A DNA stretch of 64,000 bases from Pseudomonas oryzihabitans (GCF_001518815.1 NZ_CP013987.1:1219001-1283000); one strand, 5' to 3'. Numbered from the stretch's first letter, positions 18,451-28,140 are shown. Translations and numbers: made by a program. The notes: generated by a model not told the origin, from the sequence alone.

Positions 18451-18834
18451 CTAACCCGCCGCCTCGTCCTCGCAAAACCTCAACCTGTTGCCAAAGGGAT
18501 CGGCGATCTCCATCACCAGGCCCCAGGGCAGTTCCTGGATGCCCGGCCGGGCGAAGCCGTAGTCCTTGGCCAGCAGCTCGGTCTGTAGCGCGCGGATGCC
18601 GGTCAGCCGTACGAAGACCGTCGAGCCGGGACAGGCGTCGCCATGATGGCCGGAAAGGTGCAGGCGCAGACCGGCGCGCTCGACTTCGGCGTAGAGCGGC
18701 AATCCCGGCTCGAAGCGATGCTCCCAGACCAGGCGGAAGCCCAGGAAGCTGCAATAGAATTCACGCGCCTTTTCGTCATCGAAGATGCGCAGGATGGGGC
18801 TGGGTTGCCCGAAGGCGACGGTATCGATGGGCAT
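18451..18834 (-). CDS. Glyoxalase/bleomycin-resistance (VOC) fold protein
   Basis: A 127-residue VOC-superfamily protein with two beta-alpha-beta-beta-beta modules: PSPILRIFDDEKAREFYCSFLGF near the start and GLVMEIADPFGNRLRF at the end. Length matches bleomycin-resistance-like proteins and small dioxygenase-fold enzymes. The catalytic metal set is not convincing enough to name a reaction; binding or sequestering a small molecule is equally possible. It is a single gene, flanked by the repeat array and divergent from opgD. Confidence 0.82.
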   Translation of the reverse strand: MPIDTVAFGQPSPILRIFDDEKAREFYCSFLGFRLVWEHRFEPGLPLYAEVERAGLRLHLSGHHGDACPGSTVFVRLTGIRALQTELLAKDYGFARPGIQELPWGLVMEIADPFGNRLRFCEDEAAG

Positions 18835-19029
18835 GGCGGTACTCGACAGGCGCAGAAAGCGCGGTGGGGTGAGCGCCAGGGCGCACCTTTGAGGCTGCCC
18901 GGCAACCCGAACTGTGATCCGGAAAGCTTTGGTAACCCCTTTGGCAGACCAGAGCGTGCGCTAGGCTGCAGTTCACCGGTGCGATGGCGAACCTATCCGG
19001 GTATCGTGCATTCTTTTTCTCTCTGGCGG

Positions 19030-19050
19030 TTCGGCTGGGCCGAATCTTTT
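19030..19050 (+). promoter_or_regulatory. Terminator-like hairpin in the opgD leader
   Basis: TTCGGC-TGG-GCCGAA is followed by TCTTTT and lies only 26 nt upstream of the opgD start codon. Its shape is that of a weak intrinsic terminator, so it may attenuate opgD, or stop readthrough from upstream. Confidence 0.4.
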
Positions 19051-19075
19051 CATCCTTAGTGACCAAGGTTGATCC

Positions 19076-20710
19076 ATGCAGCGTCGACACCTGCTCAAAG
19101 CGTCCCTGGCCCTGGCGGCCTACACCGGCATTCCTTCCACCGGGCTGTTCGCCCTCCAGGCCTTTGCCAATCCGGCCAATGGCGACGGCCAGGCCTTCGA
19201 TTTCGACTGGCTCAAGCAGCATGCCAAGGAGCTGGCCGGAAAGGCCTACCAGCCTACCGCCCAGAAGCTGCCCGATACCCTGGCGAACATGACGCCCCAG
19301 CAGTTCAACGCCATTGGCTACGATGCCCAGCATTCGCTCTGGCACGACCTCAAGGGCCAGCTGGACGTGCAGTTCTTCCATGTCGGCATGGGCTTCAAGA
19401 CACCCGTGCACATGTATTCGGTGGACCCCAAGACCAACGAGGCCAAGGAAGTCCACTTCCGCCCCGAGTTGTTCAACTACAACGACAGCGGTGTCGACAA
19501 GAGCCAGCTCAAGGGCGACCTGGGCTTTGCTGGCTTCAAGCTGTTCAAGGCGCCGCACCTGGCCCAGTACGACATCGTCTCCTTCCTGGGCGCCAGCTAC
19601 TTCCGCGCCGTGGACAAGACCCGCCAGTACGGCCTTTCGGCCCGTGGCCTGGCCATCGATACCTACGCCGATCGGCCCGAGGAATTCCCCGATTTCACCA
19701 AGTTCTGGTTCGTCACCCCGAACAAGAACAGCACCCGCTTCGTGGTCTATGCGCTGCTGGATTCGCCCAGCGCCACCGGTGCCTATCGCTTCGACATCGA
19801 CTGCCTGAACGACCGGGTGGTGATGGACGTGGACGCCAACGTCAACGCCCGTCGCGACATCAAGCAACTGGGCATCGCGCCCATGACCAGCATGTTCAGC
19901 TGTGGCACCCACGAGCGCCAGAGCTGCAACACCTATCATCCGCAGATCCACGACTCCGACCGCCTGGCCATGTGGAAGGGCAATGGCGAGTGGATCTGCC
20001 GCCCGCTGAACAACCCGCCCAAGCTGCAATTCAACGCCTTCAAGGACGACAGTCCCAAGGGCTTCGGCCTGGTGCAGACCGATCACGAGTTCGAAAGCTA
20101 CCAGGACGTCATGGTCCGCTATGACCGCCGGCCGAGCCTGTGGGTCGAGCCCACCTCCGCCTGGGGCGAGGGCGCCATCCAGTTGCTGGAGATCCCCACC
20201 ACCGGCGAGACCCTGGACAACATCGTGGCCTTCTGGGCCCCGGCCGAGACCATCACCGCCGGCAAGTCGCTGCACTATGGCTACAAGCTGCACTGGAGCG
20301 CGTTGCCACCGGTGAGCACGCCGCTGGCACGGGTCTACGCGACGCGTTCCGGGATCGGCGGCTTCCCCGAAGGCTGGGCGCCCGGTGAGCATTGGCCCAA
20401 GGTCTGGGCACGGCGCTTTGCCATCGACTTCAATGGCGGCGGCCTGTCCTTCCTGCCCGAGGGCACCGGCATCGAGCCGGTGGTGACCGTCACCGACGGC
20501 AAGGTGCAGGATTTCCATGTGCTCAAGATCGACGAGATTGGCGGCTACCGGGTGATCTTCGACTGGTACCCCACCAGCGACAAGGCCGACCCGGTGCAGA
20601 TCCGCGCCTTCATCCGGACCCAGGACCGCGCCCTGAGCGAAACCTGGCTGTTCCAGTACTTCCCGCCGGCGGCCGACCAGCGCCGCTATCCGGACTGGAA
20701 GCAGTCCTAA
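19076..20710 (+). CDS. opgD: Glucan biosynthesis protein D (periplasmic)
   Basis: A 544-residue protein with a twin-arginine signal (RRHLLKAS at residues 3-10, cleavage after about residue 31). It matches OpgD/MdoD through its length: beta-sandwich domain with [16 protein letters not shown]-like and YRFDIDC stretches and a C-terminal Ig-like domain. OpgD is exported folded and shapes the backbone of osmoregulated periplasmic glucans; OpgG is the related Sec-exported partner. No opgG or opgH is next to it, which is common for opgD. It is monocistronic with a strong terminator downstream and a terminator-like hairpin in its leader. Confidence 0.93.
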   Translation: MQRRHLLKASLALAAYTGIPSTGLFALQAFANPANGDGQAFDFDWLKQHAKELAGKAYQPTAQKLPDTLANMTPQQFNAIGYDAQHSLWHDLKGQLDVQFFHVGMGFKTPVHMYSVDPKTNEAKEVHFRPELFNYNDSGVDKSQLKGDLGFAGFKLFKAPHLAQYDIVSFLGASYFRAVDKTRQYGLSARGLAIDTYADRPEEFPDFTKFWFVTPNKNSTRFVVYALLDSPSATGAYRFDIDCLNDRVVMDVDANVNARRDIKQLGIAPMTSMFSCGTHERQSCNTYHPQIHDSDRLAMWKGNGEWICRPLNNPPKLQFNAFKDDSPKGFGLVQTDHEFESYQDVMVRYDRRPSLWVEPTSAWGEGAIQLLEIPTTGETLDNIVAFWAPAETITAGKSLHYGYKLHWSALPPVSTPLARVYATRSGIGGFPEGWAPGEHWPKVWARRFAIDFNGGGLSFLPEGTGIEPVVTVTDGKVQDFHVLKIDEIGGYRVIFDWYPTSDKADPVQIRAFIRTQDRALSETWLFQYFPPAADQRRYPDWKQS

Positions 20711-20722
20711 GCGACTGACCTG

Positions 20723-20762
20723 AAAAAGCCGCTGTGCCTCGCCAGGCGCAGTGGCTTTTTTT
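20723..20762 (+). terminator. Rho-independent terminator of opgD
   Basis: AAAAAGCCGCTGTGCCT pairs with AGGCGCAGTGGCTTTTTTT around a CGCC loop. The A run on one side and T run on the other make it usable from both strands, and the sia operon ends facing it. Confidence 0.88.
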
Positions 20763-20810
20763 CGTCCCGTGAAAGGCCAGGCAGGTGGTGATCGCCTGCG
20801 CTGGGCACCG

Positions 20811-21545
20811 CTAGTCGGCCAGCATCACCTGGTTGCGCCCGCCACGCTTGGCCTGATAGAGCGCCGCATCGGCCAGGCTGTAGGCGATCTCGAACTCGGT
20901 GCCCGGCGCATTCAGGCTGAGGCCGAAGCTGGCGGTCACCGATGCCGGCCCTGTCGTGTCCTGGGCGATGCGCAGGCGCAGGCGCTCGGTCATGGCCAGG
21001 ACTTCGTCCCGCGCCGTGGTTGGCAGCAAGACGGTGAATTCCTCGCCACCTACCCGGCCGACGATGGCCGGCGCCTGGACGATCTCCTGCAGACAGCGGG
21101 CGATGGCTTGGATGACCCGGTCTCCGACCGGATGGCCGAATTCGTCGTTGATGCGTTTGAAGTGATCGATGTCCAGCACGATCATGGCGCCGCCACCCTG
21201 GCGCAGGGCCTGGCCGGCCTGGTCGATGACCGCGCCGCGATTGAGCACCCCGGTCAGGGCATCGTGGGTGGCGCGGTACTCCAGCTGCTGGGTGAGGGTC
21301 TGCAACTGCTGGTTGAGGGCATTCATCTCGCGCTCGGCGCGGTCGCTGCGCGCGATCAGCCGGCGGGTCTCGCGCATCAGCCGCTCGAAGTGCAGGGTCA
21401 GGTCGCCCAACGCGGCTCGGTAGCGTTCGGCGTCGGCGTCATCGGCCGTATAGAGCGCGCGTGCCGCCTGCAGCACACCGGCCTCCTGCTCGAACAGGTC
21501 GGGGCCTGGATCGGCCGGGCTATAGCGCCGGACGCTGGCGGTCAT
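20811..21545 (-). CDS. siaD: SiaD-like diguanylate cyclase
   Basis: A 244-residue soluble GGDEF protein. A helical N-terminal half (about 1-90, with coiled-coil character near 60-90) precedes the cyclase domain with its intact active site GGEEF at 166-170 and DIDHFKRIND metal/substrate motif near 125-134. It makes c-di-GMP. Gene order SiaA-SiaB-SiaC-SiaD matches the P. aeruginosa operon, where unphosphorylated SiaC binds and activates SiaD. No RxxD inhibitory site is seen at the usual spacing before GGEEF. Its ATG overlaps the siaC stop by 4 bp. Confidence 0.92.
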   Translation of the reverse strand: MTASVRRYSPADPGPDLFEQEAGVLQAARALYTADDADAERYRAALGDLTLHFERLMRETRRLIARSDRAEREMNALNQQLQTLTQQLEYRATHDALTGVLNRGAVIDQAGQALRQGGGAMIVLDIDHFKRINDEFGHPVGDRVIQAIARCLQEIVQAPAIVGRVGGEEFTVLLPTTARDEVLAMTERLRLRIAQDTTGPASVTASFGLSLNAPGTEFEIAYSLADAALYQAKRGGRNQVMLAD

Positions 21546-21931
21546 GCCGGCAGCTCGGGATGCTCGACGAACGCCAGGGCCTGGAAGTCCAGCCGCAACT
21601 CTTCGCCGAACTCCTGGATGGTCTCGTCTTCGGCATCGTAGTACCAGTGCAGCTCCACCCGGTTGCCGGCCTGGGCCGCCTGGTCCAGGGCGTCGAACAG
21701 GGTGAACAGCATCTTGGTGCTGGAACTGTTGAAGTAGGCGAGGGCGACATGCACCAGCAGCGTGGCCTCCTGCCGCTGGTCGAGATAGGCACGTAGCTGC
21801 TCGATCACCGGCAGATAGAAGGCGGCGGCGTTTTCCGGAAAGGATTCACCCTTGAGCCAAAGCACGTCTTCGGCGAAGCGGAAATCCACCTCGGGCGACG
21901 TGGGCGTGGGGGCGATGAACAGATTGTCCAT
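21542..21931 (-). CDS. siaC: SiaC-like phospho-switch protein (DUF1987)
   Basis: A 129-residue protein of the SiaC/DUF1987 family. The frame is open further upstream, but ATG 21931 gives the family-typical N-terminus MDNLFIAPT. The likely phospho-acceptor is in the Ser/Thr cluster YFNSSSTKM (residues 66-74), where P. aeruginosa SiaC is phosphorylated on a threonine by SiaB and dephosphorylated by SiaA. The free form activates SiaD. It is translationally coupled to siaD by an overlap and sits 17 bp after siaB. Confidence 0.92.
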   Translation of the reverse strand: MDNLFIAPTPTSPEVDFRFAEDVLWLKGESFPENAAAFYLPVIEQLRAYLDQRQEATLLVHVALAYFNSSSTKMLFTLFDALDQAAQAGNRVELHWYYDAEDETIQEFGEELRLDFQALAFVEHPELPA

Positions 21932-21948
21932 ACGAGAGTAGGCCCTGG

Positions 21949-22512
21949 TCAGATGATGGCTTTCAGGCAGAACAGGGCGGTGCCCGGATTCCGCGTGGAC
22001 GGATGGAAGGCGAACTCCAGTGGCGCGCTGGCATCGCGCGCCATGGTCAGGAAGCCCAGGCCGGCGCCCTTGCTGTCGGTGGGGGTCTCGGCGCGCAGGG
22101 ACTCGCGGTAGGCCTGCTTGATCTGCTCGATCGACATGCTGCACAGGGGTTCGAGGCGCGCGCGCAGGGCCTGGACCTTGTCGCTGACGATGGGATTGGC
22201 GCAGAGCATCTGGTAGTTGCCGTCCTGGCGGGTGATACAGACCGAACCCTGGCCCAGCTTGGCATCCGCGAGCGTGTCCGGGGGCAGGGCATCGGCGGAA
22301 TAGTGCAGGACGTTCTGTGACAGTTCGATGAAGGAGGAAAACAGCTTGCGCCGGGTGGCGCCGCTGATGCCCTCGAATTCCAGTTGCAGTTTCACCACCT
22401 CGGCCATGGCGGCGACGATGCCATGGGAGAAGTAACCGTGGTGATAGAAGATCACCTGTTGCTGCTGGGCGATCTCCAGGAAGGCCCCGTTCTCGGCTAG
22501 GGAGGTCAGCAT
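21949..22512 (-). CDS. siaB: SiaB-like protein kinase
   Basis: A 187-residue protein of the SiaB family, related to GHKL-type kinases: an ELSQNVLHYSAD helix near 64-75 resembles the N-box, and KGAGLGFLTMAR near 150-161 resembles the glycine-rich nucleotide lid. In the known module it phosphorylates SiaC, which turns SiaD off. It starts 4 nt after the siaA stop, inside one operon with siaA, siaC and siaD. Confidence 0.9.
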   Translation of the reverse strand: MLTSLAENGAFLEIAQQQQVIFYHHGYFSHGIVAAMAEVVKLQLEFEGISGATRRKLFSSFIELSQNVLHYSADALPPDTLADAKLGQGSVCITRQDGNYQMLCANPIVSDKVQALRARLEPLCSMSIEQIKQAYRESLRAETPTDSKGAGLGFLTMARDASAPLEFAFHPSTRNPGTALFCLKAII

Positions 22513-22516
22513 GACG

Positions 22517-23743
22517 TCAGTCCACGCGGATGCAGAAGAAGGTGAGGTCGTCGCGGCGCTGCTCGTCGCCTTGCCAGGCGGCGAGATCGTCGGCGAGTTG
22601 CTGGCAGAACACCGCGGTCGGTGCCGTGCGCGCGTCGGTCAGCCGATTCAGGGCGCGTTTCTTGCCGAAGGAGGTGCGTCGCGGGCCGCCGATCTGGTCG
22701 AGCAGGCCATCGGTGGTGGCGAACAGCAGGCTTCCCGGTGGCAGCGGCAGGGTGGTGGCTGGCCAGCACTGCTCCAGCGGGCTGTCGGCATACCCCAGGC
22801 CCAGGCGCAGGGGGACCAGGGTCAGGACCTCCGCGGCGTCGGGCACCAGGAGATGGAGCGGCAGGCGCGCGCCCGCATAGGTCAGGCCGTGGCCGTGGCG
22901 ATCCACCCAGAAGCAGGCCAGGTCCAGGCCGTCGTTGGATTCGGAGATGCCCCCGGATTGCCCCAGCATCGCCTTGACACTCACGTTGATCGCCGCCAGC
23001 AGGGCGGAAGGATCACGCGGCCCCAGTTGTTGCAGGGCCTGGGTCAGGGAGGACGAGGCGATCATGGTCATGAAGGCGCCGGGCACCCCATGGCCGGTGC
23101 AGTCGGCGATGGCGCCGAACCAGCCGTCTTCGTATTGGGCGAAGTGATAGAAGTCGCCGCCGACCACATCGCGCGGCTGCCAGACCAGGGTGGCGTCTTG
23201 GGCCATCACCGCCAGGGTCTCGCGAGAACTGCGCAGCATGGCCCGCTGGATGACGCTGGCGTATTCGATGCTGTGCATGATCTGGCGATTCTTCTCGGCC
23301 TGCAGATCCGCGACGATGCGCATCAGCTGCACGCCCAGGCCGAGGCCGACGAAGCGGCCTTCACGGGTGACGATGAAGCCATCGGCCAGCGCCTTCTCGC
23401 CCACCTCGACGGTGCGGCGGGTCAGCTCCTCGATGGACAGGCCGGCGTCCACCACCAGGGGTTCCTTGTCCATGAAGGCGATGCAGCTCTTGCGATCGTA
23501 GACTTCCCGGTGATACGGCTTGCTCATCTGCGAGAGGAAGATGTCGCGGTTGATGAGCCCGATCGGTCGGTCGTTCTCGATCACCGCGAGGCTGGTGATC
23601 TCGCGCCGCTCGTTGAACAGATCCATGACCCTGGCATTGGTGTGCTCGGCCTCGACCGCCGGCCATTGCGTACAGAGATCCAGGGCGCTGCGCTGACAGG
23701 GGCGGAAGGCCGCGCGGGAGGAAGGCAGGGGAGCGGACGACAT
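22517..23743 (-). CDS. siaA: SiaA-like PP2C phosphatase with N-terminal CBS-type sensor
   Basis: About 408 residues from ATG 23743 (an upstream ATG at 23839 is possible but adds a proline-rich, ill-fitting tail). Residues 25-145 look like a CBS-domain pair (ITSLAVIENDRPIGLINRD; DGFIVTREGRFVGLGLG). A helix at about 145-170 leads into a SpoIIE/PP2C domain with metal-binding RDVVGGDFYHF and IADCTGHGVPGAFM (Asp192, Asp197, Asp213). SiaA dephosphorylates SiaC and so promotes c-di-GMP synthesis by SiaD. No membrane helix is present, unlike P. aeruginosa SiaA, which has a membrane-bound periplasmic sensor and HAMP domain. Input here should be cytosolic, possibly an adenine nucleotide. First gene of siaABCD. 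Confidence 0.88.
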   Translation of the reverse strand: MSSAPLPSSRAAFRPCQRSALDLCTQWPAVEAEHTNARVMDLFNERREITSLAVIENDRPIGLINRDIFLSQMSKPYHREVYDRKSCIAFMDKEPLVVDAGLSIEELTRRTVEVGEKALADGFIVTREGRFVGLGLGVQLMRIVADLQAEKNRQIMHSIEYASVIQRAMLRSSRETLAVMAQDATLVWQPRDVVGGDFYHFAQYEDGWFGAIADCTGHGVPGAFMTMIASSSLTQALQQLGPRDPSALLAAINVSVKAMLGQSGGISESNDGLDLACFWVDRHGHGLTYAGARLPLHLLVPDAAEVLTLVPLRLGLGYADSPLEQCWPATTLPLPPGSLLFATTDGLLDQIGGPRRTSFGKKRALNRLTDARTAPTAVFCQQLADDLAAWQGDEQRRDDLTFFCIRVD

Positions 23744-23860
23744 CGATAAGAATCCGTTCTCGGGAGGTCGATGCAGCCTAGGGGCTCCGTATTGAGCTTT
23801 GATGACAGGGGATGGCCAGGCGCCAGCATGGCGCTGCACCTGGCCTTGGGCGCTGGCGCT

Positions 23861-26005
23861 TCAACTCACCAGCAGCCCCAGGGAGCCGCGGGCGAACGGT
23901 TGGGGCGGGACGGCATTGAGCACCGCGCCTTGCAGGACCAGGCCGCTGTGGGCGAATTGGCGCTGGGTCGCCTCGATTTCCTTGGCGGTGTTGCAGCCAT
24001 GGCGCGACACCAGCAGGCAGGTGCCGGCCTGGGCGGCGAGCAGTACCGCATCGGTCACCGCTAGCACCGGTGGGGTATCGAGGATCACCAGTTCGTAGTC
24101 CTGCTGCAGCCCACGCAGTAGCTCGGTACAGCGTGAACTCATCAGCAGTTCGGCTGGATTGGGCGGCCGGATGCCCCCCACCAGGCAATCCAGGCCGGCG
24201 ATTACCGTGGGCTGGATCGCCTGCTCGGGCGTCGCCAGGCCGGCCAGCACCTCGGCAAGGCCCGGGCGGCGCGTCAGTTGCAGGCGACGGTGCAGGCGCC
24301 CGCGACGCAGGTCGGCGTCCACCAGCAGCACCCGCATCCCGCCTTCCGCCAAGACCCGGGCCAGTTGCACGGCCACCGAAGACTTGCCGGCGCCCGGGCT
24401 GGCGCTGGTGACCAGCAGCAGGTCATTGCGCGCCTCGGTACGGGCGAAGGCCAGGCTGGTGCGCAGGATCCGCAGTGCCTCCTGATAGCCGGCGTCGAGC
24501 GGCGTCTGCAGCGATCCACCGGCCTGGCGACCTGGCGCCAGGGGCAGTTGCGCCAGCACCGGCAGGCCGAGCTCTTCCAGGCTTCCAGCGTCCTCGATGC
24601 CACGCTCCAGGCTGGCGCGCAGATAGACCCAGGCACCGCCGGCCAGGCAGCCGAAGAGCAGGGCGCTGAGGATCAGCAGGGGTTTCTTCGGGTAGACCGG
24701 CGCAATCTGGGTATAGGCGTGGTCGATGATGCGCACATCGCTCACCGTGCCGGCTCGCACCACCGACAACTCCTGGATGCGCCTGCTGATCAGCGCATAG
24801 ACCTTGTCTGCCGCCTCCACCTCGCGTTGCAGGCGCAGCACCTCCTGCTGGGTCTGCGGCAATTGGCCCAGGCGCCGCTGCAGGACCTGACGCTGGCGAT
24901 TCAACACCTGGCGCCGCGCCAGCAGGGTCTGGTACAGCGGGTGGGTGGGGGTGAAGCGCAGGGCCAGGCCAAGGCGCTCCATTTCCAGGGCCGATAGCTG
25001 GCCGTCGAGCTCCACCGCCTGGCTCAGCAGGCTACGCCCTTCTGCACCGATGGCGATGGAGCCCCGTTGCCGCTGGTAGCTGTCCAGGGCCTGGCGACCG
25101 GCACTCAGGCGCTGGTTCACCCGTGGCAGCTCCTGGCGCAGGAAGGCCAGCTGCTGGGTGGACTCGTCGGCATTGCGGGTCACGTCCTGGCGCACATAGG
25201 CCTCGGTGAGGCCCTGCAGGATGCGCTGGGCCCGCAGGGCATCGGTATCCTGCAACTGGATCGAGAGGATGCCCGAGCGCTTGCCGCGCTCGCTGACCCT
25301 GAGTCGTTCCTGCAACGCCTGGATTGCCACGCCGCGGCGCTGCTTGACCAGGATGAATTCGGTGCCTGGATAGGCGTGCAGCTGGGCGATGTCCAGCCGC
25401 AACTCGCCCGCACTGGCCGGCTGGCCCAGGCGGCCCTCCAGCAGGCGGTTCCCCTTGGCATCGGCCAGCACGAAGCGATCGGGTGCCTCGGCGGTGAGGG
25501 TGAGCGGCTGGCCATAGAGGGCAGCGGGTACCGTGAGACTGGCGATCGTGAGCTGCTCTCCGCCCCAACCGAACCGATGGAGGCCGAACGGCGCGGTGGC
25601 TATCGCCGCGCTGGCCCGTTCGTGGCGGCGCGCCAGCCAGTCGCCGAGCAGCGGCACCCGCCGCGGGGTGACGCTGAGGTCGAGGCCCAGGGCATCCACC
25701 ACCTCTCCAACCACGCGCCGCGAGGTGAGCAACTGCATCTCGGTGATGGCTTCCGGCGGTGGCATGGGGCGGCCGTTGTCCGCGTCGTCCAGGCGCACGA
25801 TGCCACGCTGGTATTCGATCTGCAGGGTCGCCACCGCCTGATAGCGAGGAGCGGCGAACTGGGCGTAGGCCACGCCCAGCAAAGTGCAGAGGACCACGCA
25901 GGCGAGCAGGCCGCGGCGATGGCGCCAGAGCGCGGCGCAGTAGCGCGCGAAACCAATGTCCGCGGCGTGAGGAGCAGGGGGTAGAGCCTGATGCGACTTG
26001 TCCAT
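23861..26005 (-). CDS. Wzz/BY-kinase-type polysaccharide co-polymerase
   Basis: About 714 residues from ATG 26005 (frame open 33 codons further, but the extension is Pro/Arg-rich). Membrane helix 1 spans about 33-49, followed by a large periplasmic Wzz/GNVR region with long coiled coils and a second helix just before residue 500. The cytoplasmic BY-kinase domain has Walker A SASPGAGKS (Lys541), Walker A' VLLVDADLR (559-567) and Walker B LVILDTPP (639-646). These proteins control export and chain length of capsule or exopolysaccharide. Unlike Wzc there is no C-terminal tyrosine cluster; no Tyr occurs in the last 75 residues. Divergent from two polytopic membrane proteins that may belong to the same pathway. 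Confidence 0.88.
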   Translation of the reverse strand: MDKSHQALPPAPHAADIGFARYCAALWRHRRGLLACVVLCTLLGVAYAQFAAPRYQAVATLQIEYQRGIVRLDDADNGRPMPPPEAITEMQLLTSRRVVGEVVDALGLDLSVTPRRVPLLGDWLARRHERASAAIATAPFGLHRFGWGGEQLTIASLTVPAALYGQPLTLTAEAPDRFVLADAKGNRLLEGRLGQPASAGELRLDIAQLHAYPGTEFILVKQRRGVAIQALQERLRVSERGKRSGILSIQLQDTDALRAQRILQGLTEAYVRQDVTRNADESTQQLAFLRQELPRVNQRLSAGRQALDSYQRQRGSIAIGAEGRSLLSQAVELDGQLSALEMERLGLALRFTPTHPLYQTLLARRQVLNRQRQVLQRRLGQLPQTQQEVLRLQREVEAADKVYALISRRIQELSVVRAGTVSDVRIIDHAYTQIAPVYPKKPLLILSALLFGCLAGGAWVYLRASLERGIEDAGSLEELGLPVLAQLPLAPGRQAGGSLQTPLDAGYQEALRILRTSLAFARTEARNDLLLVTSASPGAGKSSVAVQLARVLAEGGMRVLLVDADLRRGRLHRRLQLTRRPGLAEVLAGLATPEQAIQPTVIAGLDCLVGGIRPPNPAELLMSSRCTELLRGLQQDYELVILDTPPVLAVTDAVLLAAQAGTCLLVSRHGCNTAKEIEATQRQFAHSGLVLQGAVLNAVPPQPFARGSLGLLVS

Positions 26006-26562
26006 GCAGGAGCGGGCCTTGGGCAGGTACGGTGAGGACAGCCGTCGCGGCCGATGCCTGTCCGGGGGAGACGGCGGTCGGCGAACCGGGGTCGAGATTT
26101 TCACACCAGGCTGGGCACAGCTGGGAACGCCAGGCGCTGGATCAAGGATCCGCGCCTTGTCGGCTGGAGTGCTGCGTCGACTCTAAGCGAAAGCAAAAGC
26201 CAAAAATGTGACACCCCGTGCAGAACGCGCCGGATGCCGGCTTGGCAGCGTCAAGGTGCTAAGGCAGTCTTCTTTGCGACCTGTCATGCCTGCCGACGAC
26301 GCACCGTGGCAGGCCCTGTTCCTCGTCCCTCCAGTGGGGCCGTCGAGCCAGTCTTGTGTTAAGCGGCGTCGCCCCCGGGTGATGCCGTGTTCCTGACGGC
26401 TTCTTGAATGTAGTCAGCGGTTGAAGCCCGGTTACCCGCCTGTGTGGCCTCATGCCCACGCGCGGTCCTGTACCGGTTGTACCAGGCCTGCGGAGGGTAG
26501 CGCCTGGTTCTTCACTGCCCTGGACGGCGTTCTCGACTGCATGGCTGTCAGGAGACAGGACA
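26006..26562. other. Long divergent intergenic region (557 bp)
   Basis: It separates the BY-kinase gene from the membrane-protein pair and must hold both promoters. I see no convincing gene, terminator or known operator. Small features are a GTAC-CGGTT-GTAC inverted repeat near 26471 and an A-rich stretch near 26187-26205. Open frames here lack ribosome sites. Confidence 0.6.
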
Positions 26563-28140
26563 ATGAGTGTGGCATCTGGCGTTACCCATTCCGGGGTCCG
26601 GGTCGGACGATGGCCGTTCTGGCTGGGTGGTCTGGCGGTTGGCCTGTTGCTGCTGGCTGCGCTGCTCTGGCGCCTGCCGGATTTCCGCGACGGTACCGGG
26701 GCGCAGAATCTCGAAGCCAGCTACCACGTGCTGCTCAGTCTCAACGCCCTGGATGAATCCGGCGTGACCCGCCACTGGTGGCTGCCCACCATCACCCTGG
26801 GCGGCAGCCATGACCAGCAGGTGTCCTGGGGCGCCACCATCCCGACCCACAGTGGCGATTACGTCTACACCAGCTTCAGCAGCTACGGTTTTCTCGCCCC
26901 CTATCTGGGGCTCAAGGTCGCCGGCCTGCCGCCTTCAATGCACAACCTGGCGCTGTTCAACGCCGCCCTTGGCGCCCTGACGGCGCTGCTGCTGTTCCGC
27001 TTGATGTACCTGGTCTTGCGCAGCCAGGGCGCCAGTCGCGCCCTGGCCGCCGGCACCGCGGTGCTGGGCTGCCTGATCGCCGTGTTCAGTCGTGAGGCAC
27101 TGCTCTCCCAGGGCCTGCTGTACTGGGTGCAGAGCTTCTACCAGGTGCTGCTGCTGGCCAGCCTGCTGACCTTCTTCCACTACCTCCAGGCACCGGTGGG
27201 CCAGCGTGCCCGTCTTGGCTGGGTACTGGCCGGGCTGGTCTGTTTCGGCGCCCTGACCGAATGGACCGGCTACGTCTTCGGCGGCGGCCTGGTCGCGCTG
27301 TTCTGGCTGCAACGTCGGCAATGGCCGGAAGGACAGCGGATGGCCTGGCGGCTGGCCTTCGCCACGGCGCTGGCCGGCCTGCTGGTGCTGCTGCACTACA
27401 GCCTGGCGGCGGGCCTTTTGCCGACGCTCAAGGCCTTTGCCCGGCGCTTTCTCGCCCGCAGTCCGAACAATGCCCACCTGACCGACTTCTTCGCCGGCTA
27501 TGGGCTGTCGTTCGGGCTGTTCCTGGCGGCAGTGGCCATCGCCCTGGGCGTGCTGGTGTGGAAACGGCGCACGCTGAACTGGCCGCGCAGCACGGCTCTG
27601 CTGCTGGCCGCCGCCAGTCTGCCGCTGCTGGAAAACCTGCTGCTGCTGCAGCACGCCACCCAGTTTTCCTTCGACCGTCTCAAGTTCATCTTTCCCGCCG
27701 CGCTGGTGCTCGGCCTGGCCTTCATCGCCCTGAAAACCCCCGGGCGCGCTCTGCTTGCCGTCTTGCTGGTGGCAGCCGCGCTGCAGAACGGCCAGACCTA
27801 TCGCCAGGATATCGCCGGCTACGCCGGCTGGCGCGTCATCGACCAGCAGAACCAGGCCCTGGTGGGGCTGGTGAAGGGCCAGGTCGCGCTGGACTGCACC
27901 CTCATCTCCACCGACATGACGGTGCGCGGCTACGCCAACCTGCTGTTCCACCGCAGCATCCACGAATTGCAGCGCCAGCCACTGGACTACCACCGCGAGT
28001 CGGGGGCCTGTGGCGGGCTCTATCTGGAAGGCCGGGATTTCCGCGTCGACCTGCCTGAATACACCCGCGCCCGCCTGAGTCTGGCGGACGGCCGCCAGCT
28101 GACCTACACCAAGGTCGAGGGTGACTGGCGCCTGCAATGA
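26563..28140 (+). CDS. Polytopic membrane protein of a polysaccharide locus, function unknown
   Basis: About 525 residues from ATG 26563, chosen for the strong GGAGACAGGACA leader; longer frames lack one. Roughly ten hydrophobic helices are spread from residue 20 to 440, after a first periplasmic loop rich in aromatic residues (RHWWLPTITLGG near 70). A hydrophilic C-terminal domain of about 90 residues follows. The topology resembles GT-C fold glycosyltransferases or polymerase-like proteins, but I recognise no family motif. It is followed after 37 bp by an O-antigen-ligase-like gene and is divergent from a BY-kinase, so a part in exopolysaccharide assembly is inferred from context only. Confidence 0.7.
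   Translation: MSVASGVTHSGVRVGRWPFWLGGLAVGLLLLAALLWRLPDFRDGTGAQNLEASYHVLLSLNALDESGVTRHWWLPTITLGGSHDQQVSWGATIPTHSGDYVYTSFSSYGFLAPYLGLKVAGLPPSMHNLALFNAALGALTALLLFRLMYLVLRSQGASRALAAGTAVLGCLIAVFSREALLSQGLLYWVQSFYQVLLLASLLTFFHYLQAPVGQRARLGWVLAGLVCFGALTEWTGYVFGGGLVALFWLQRRQWPEGQRMAWRLAFATALAGLLVLLHYSLAAGLLPTLKAFARRFLARSPNNAHLTDFFAGYGLSFGLFLAAVAIALGVLVWKRRTLNWPRSTALLLAAASLPLLENLLLLQHATQFSFDRLKFIFPAALVLGLAFIALKTPGRALLAVLLVAAALQNGQTYRQDIAGYAGWRVIDQQNQALVGLVKGQVALDCTLISTDMTVRGYANLLFHRSIHELQRQPLDYHRESGACGGLYLEGRDFRVDLPEYTRARLSLADGRQLTYTKVEGDWRLQ

Noticed and set aside
26452-26562. Longer start for the first polysaccharide membrane protein
   Set aside because: No ribosome site at 26452, and the 37 added residues do not form a signal or helix; ATG 26563 has GGAGACAGGACA.
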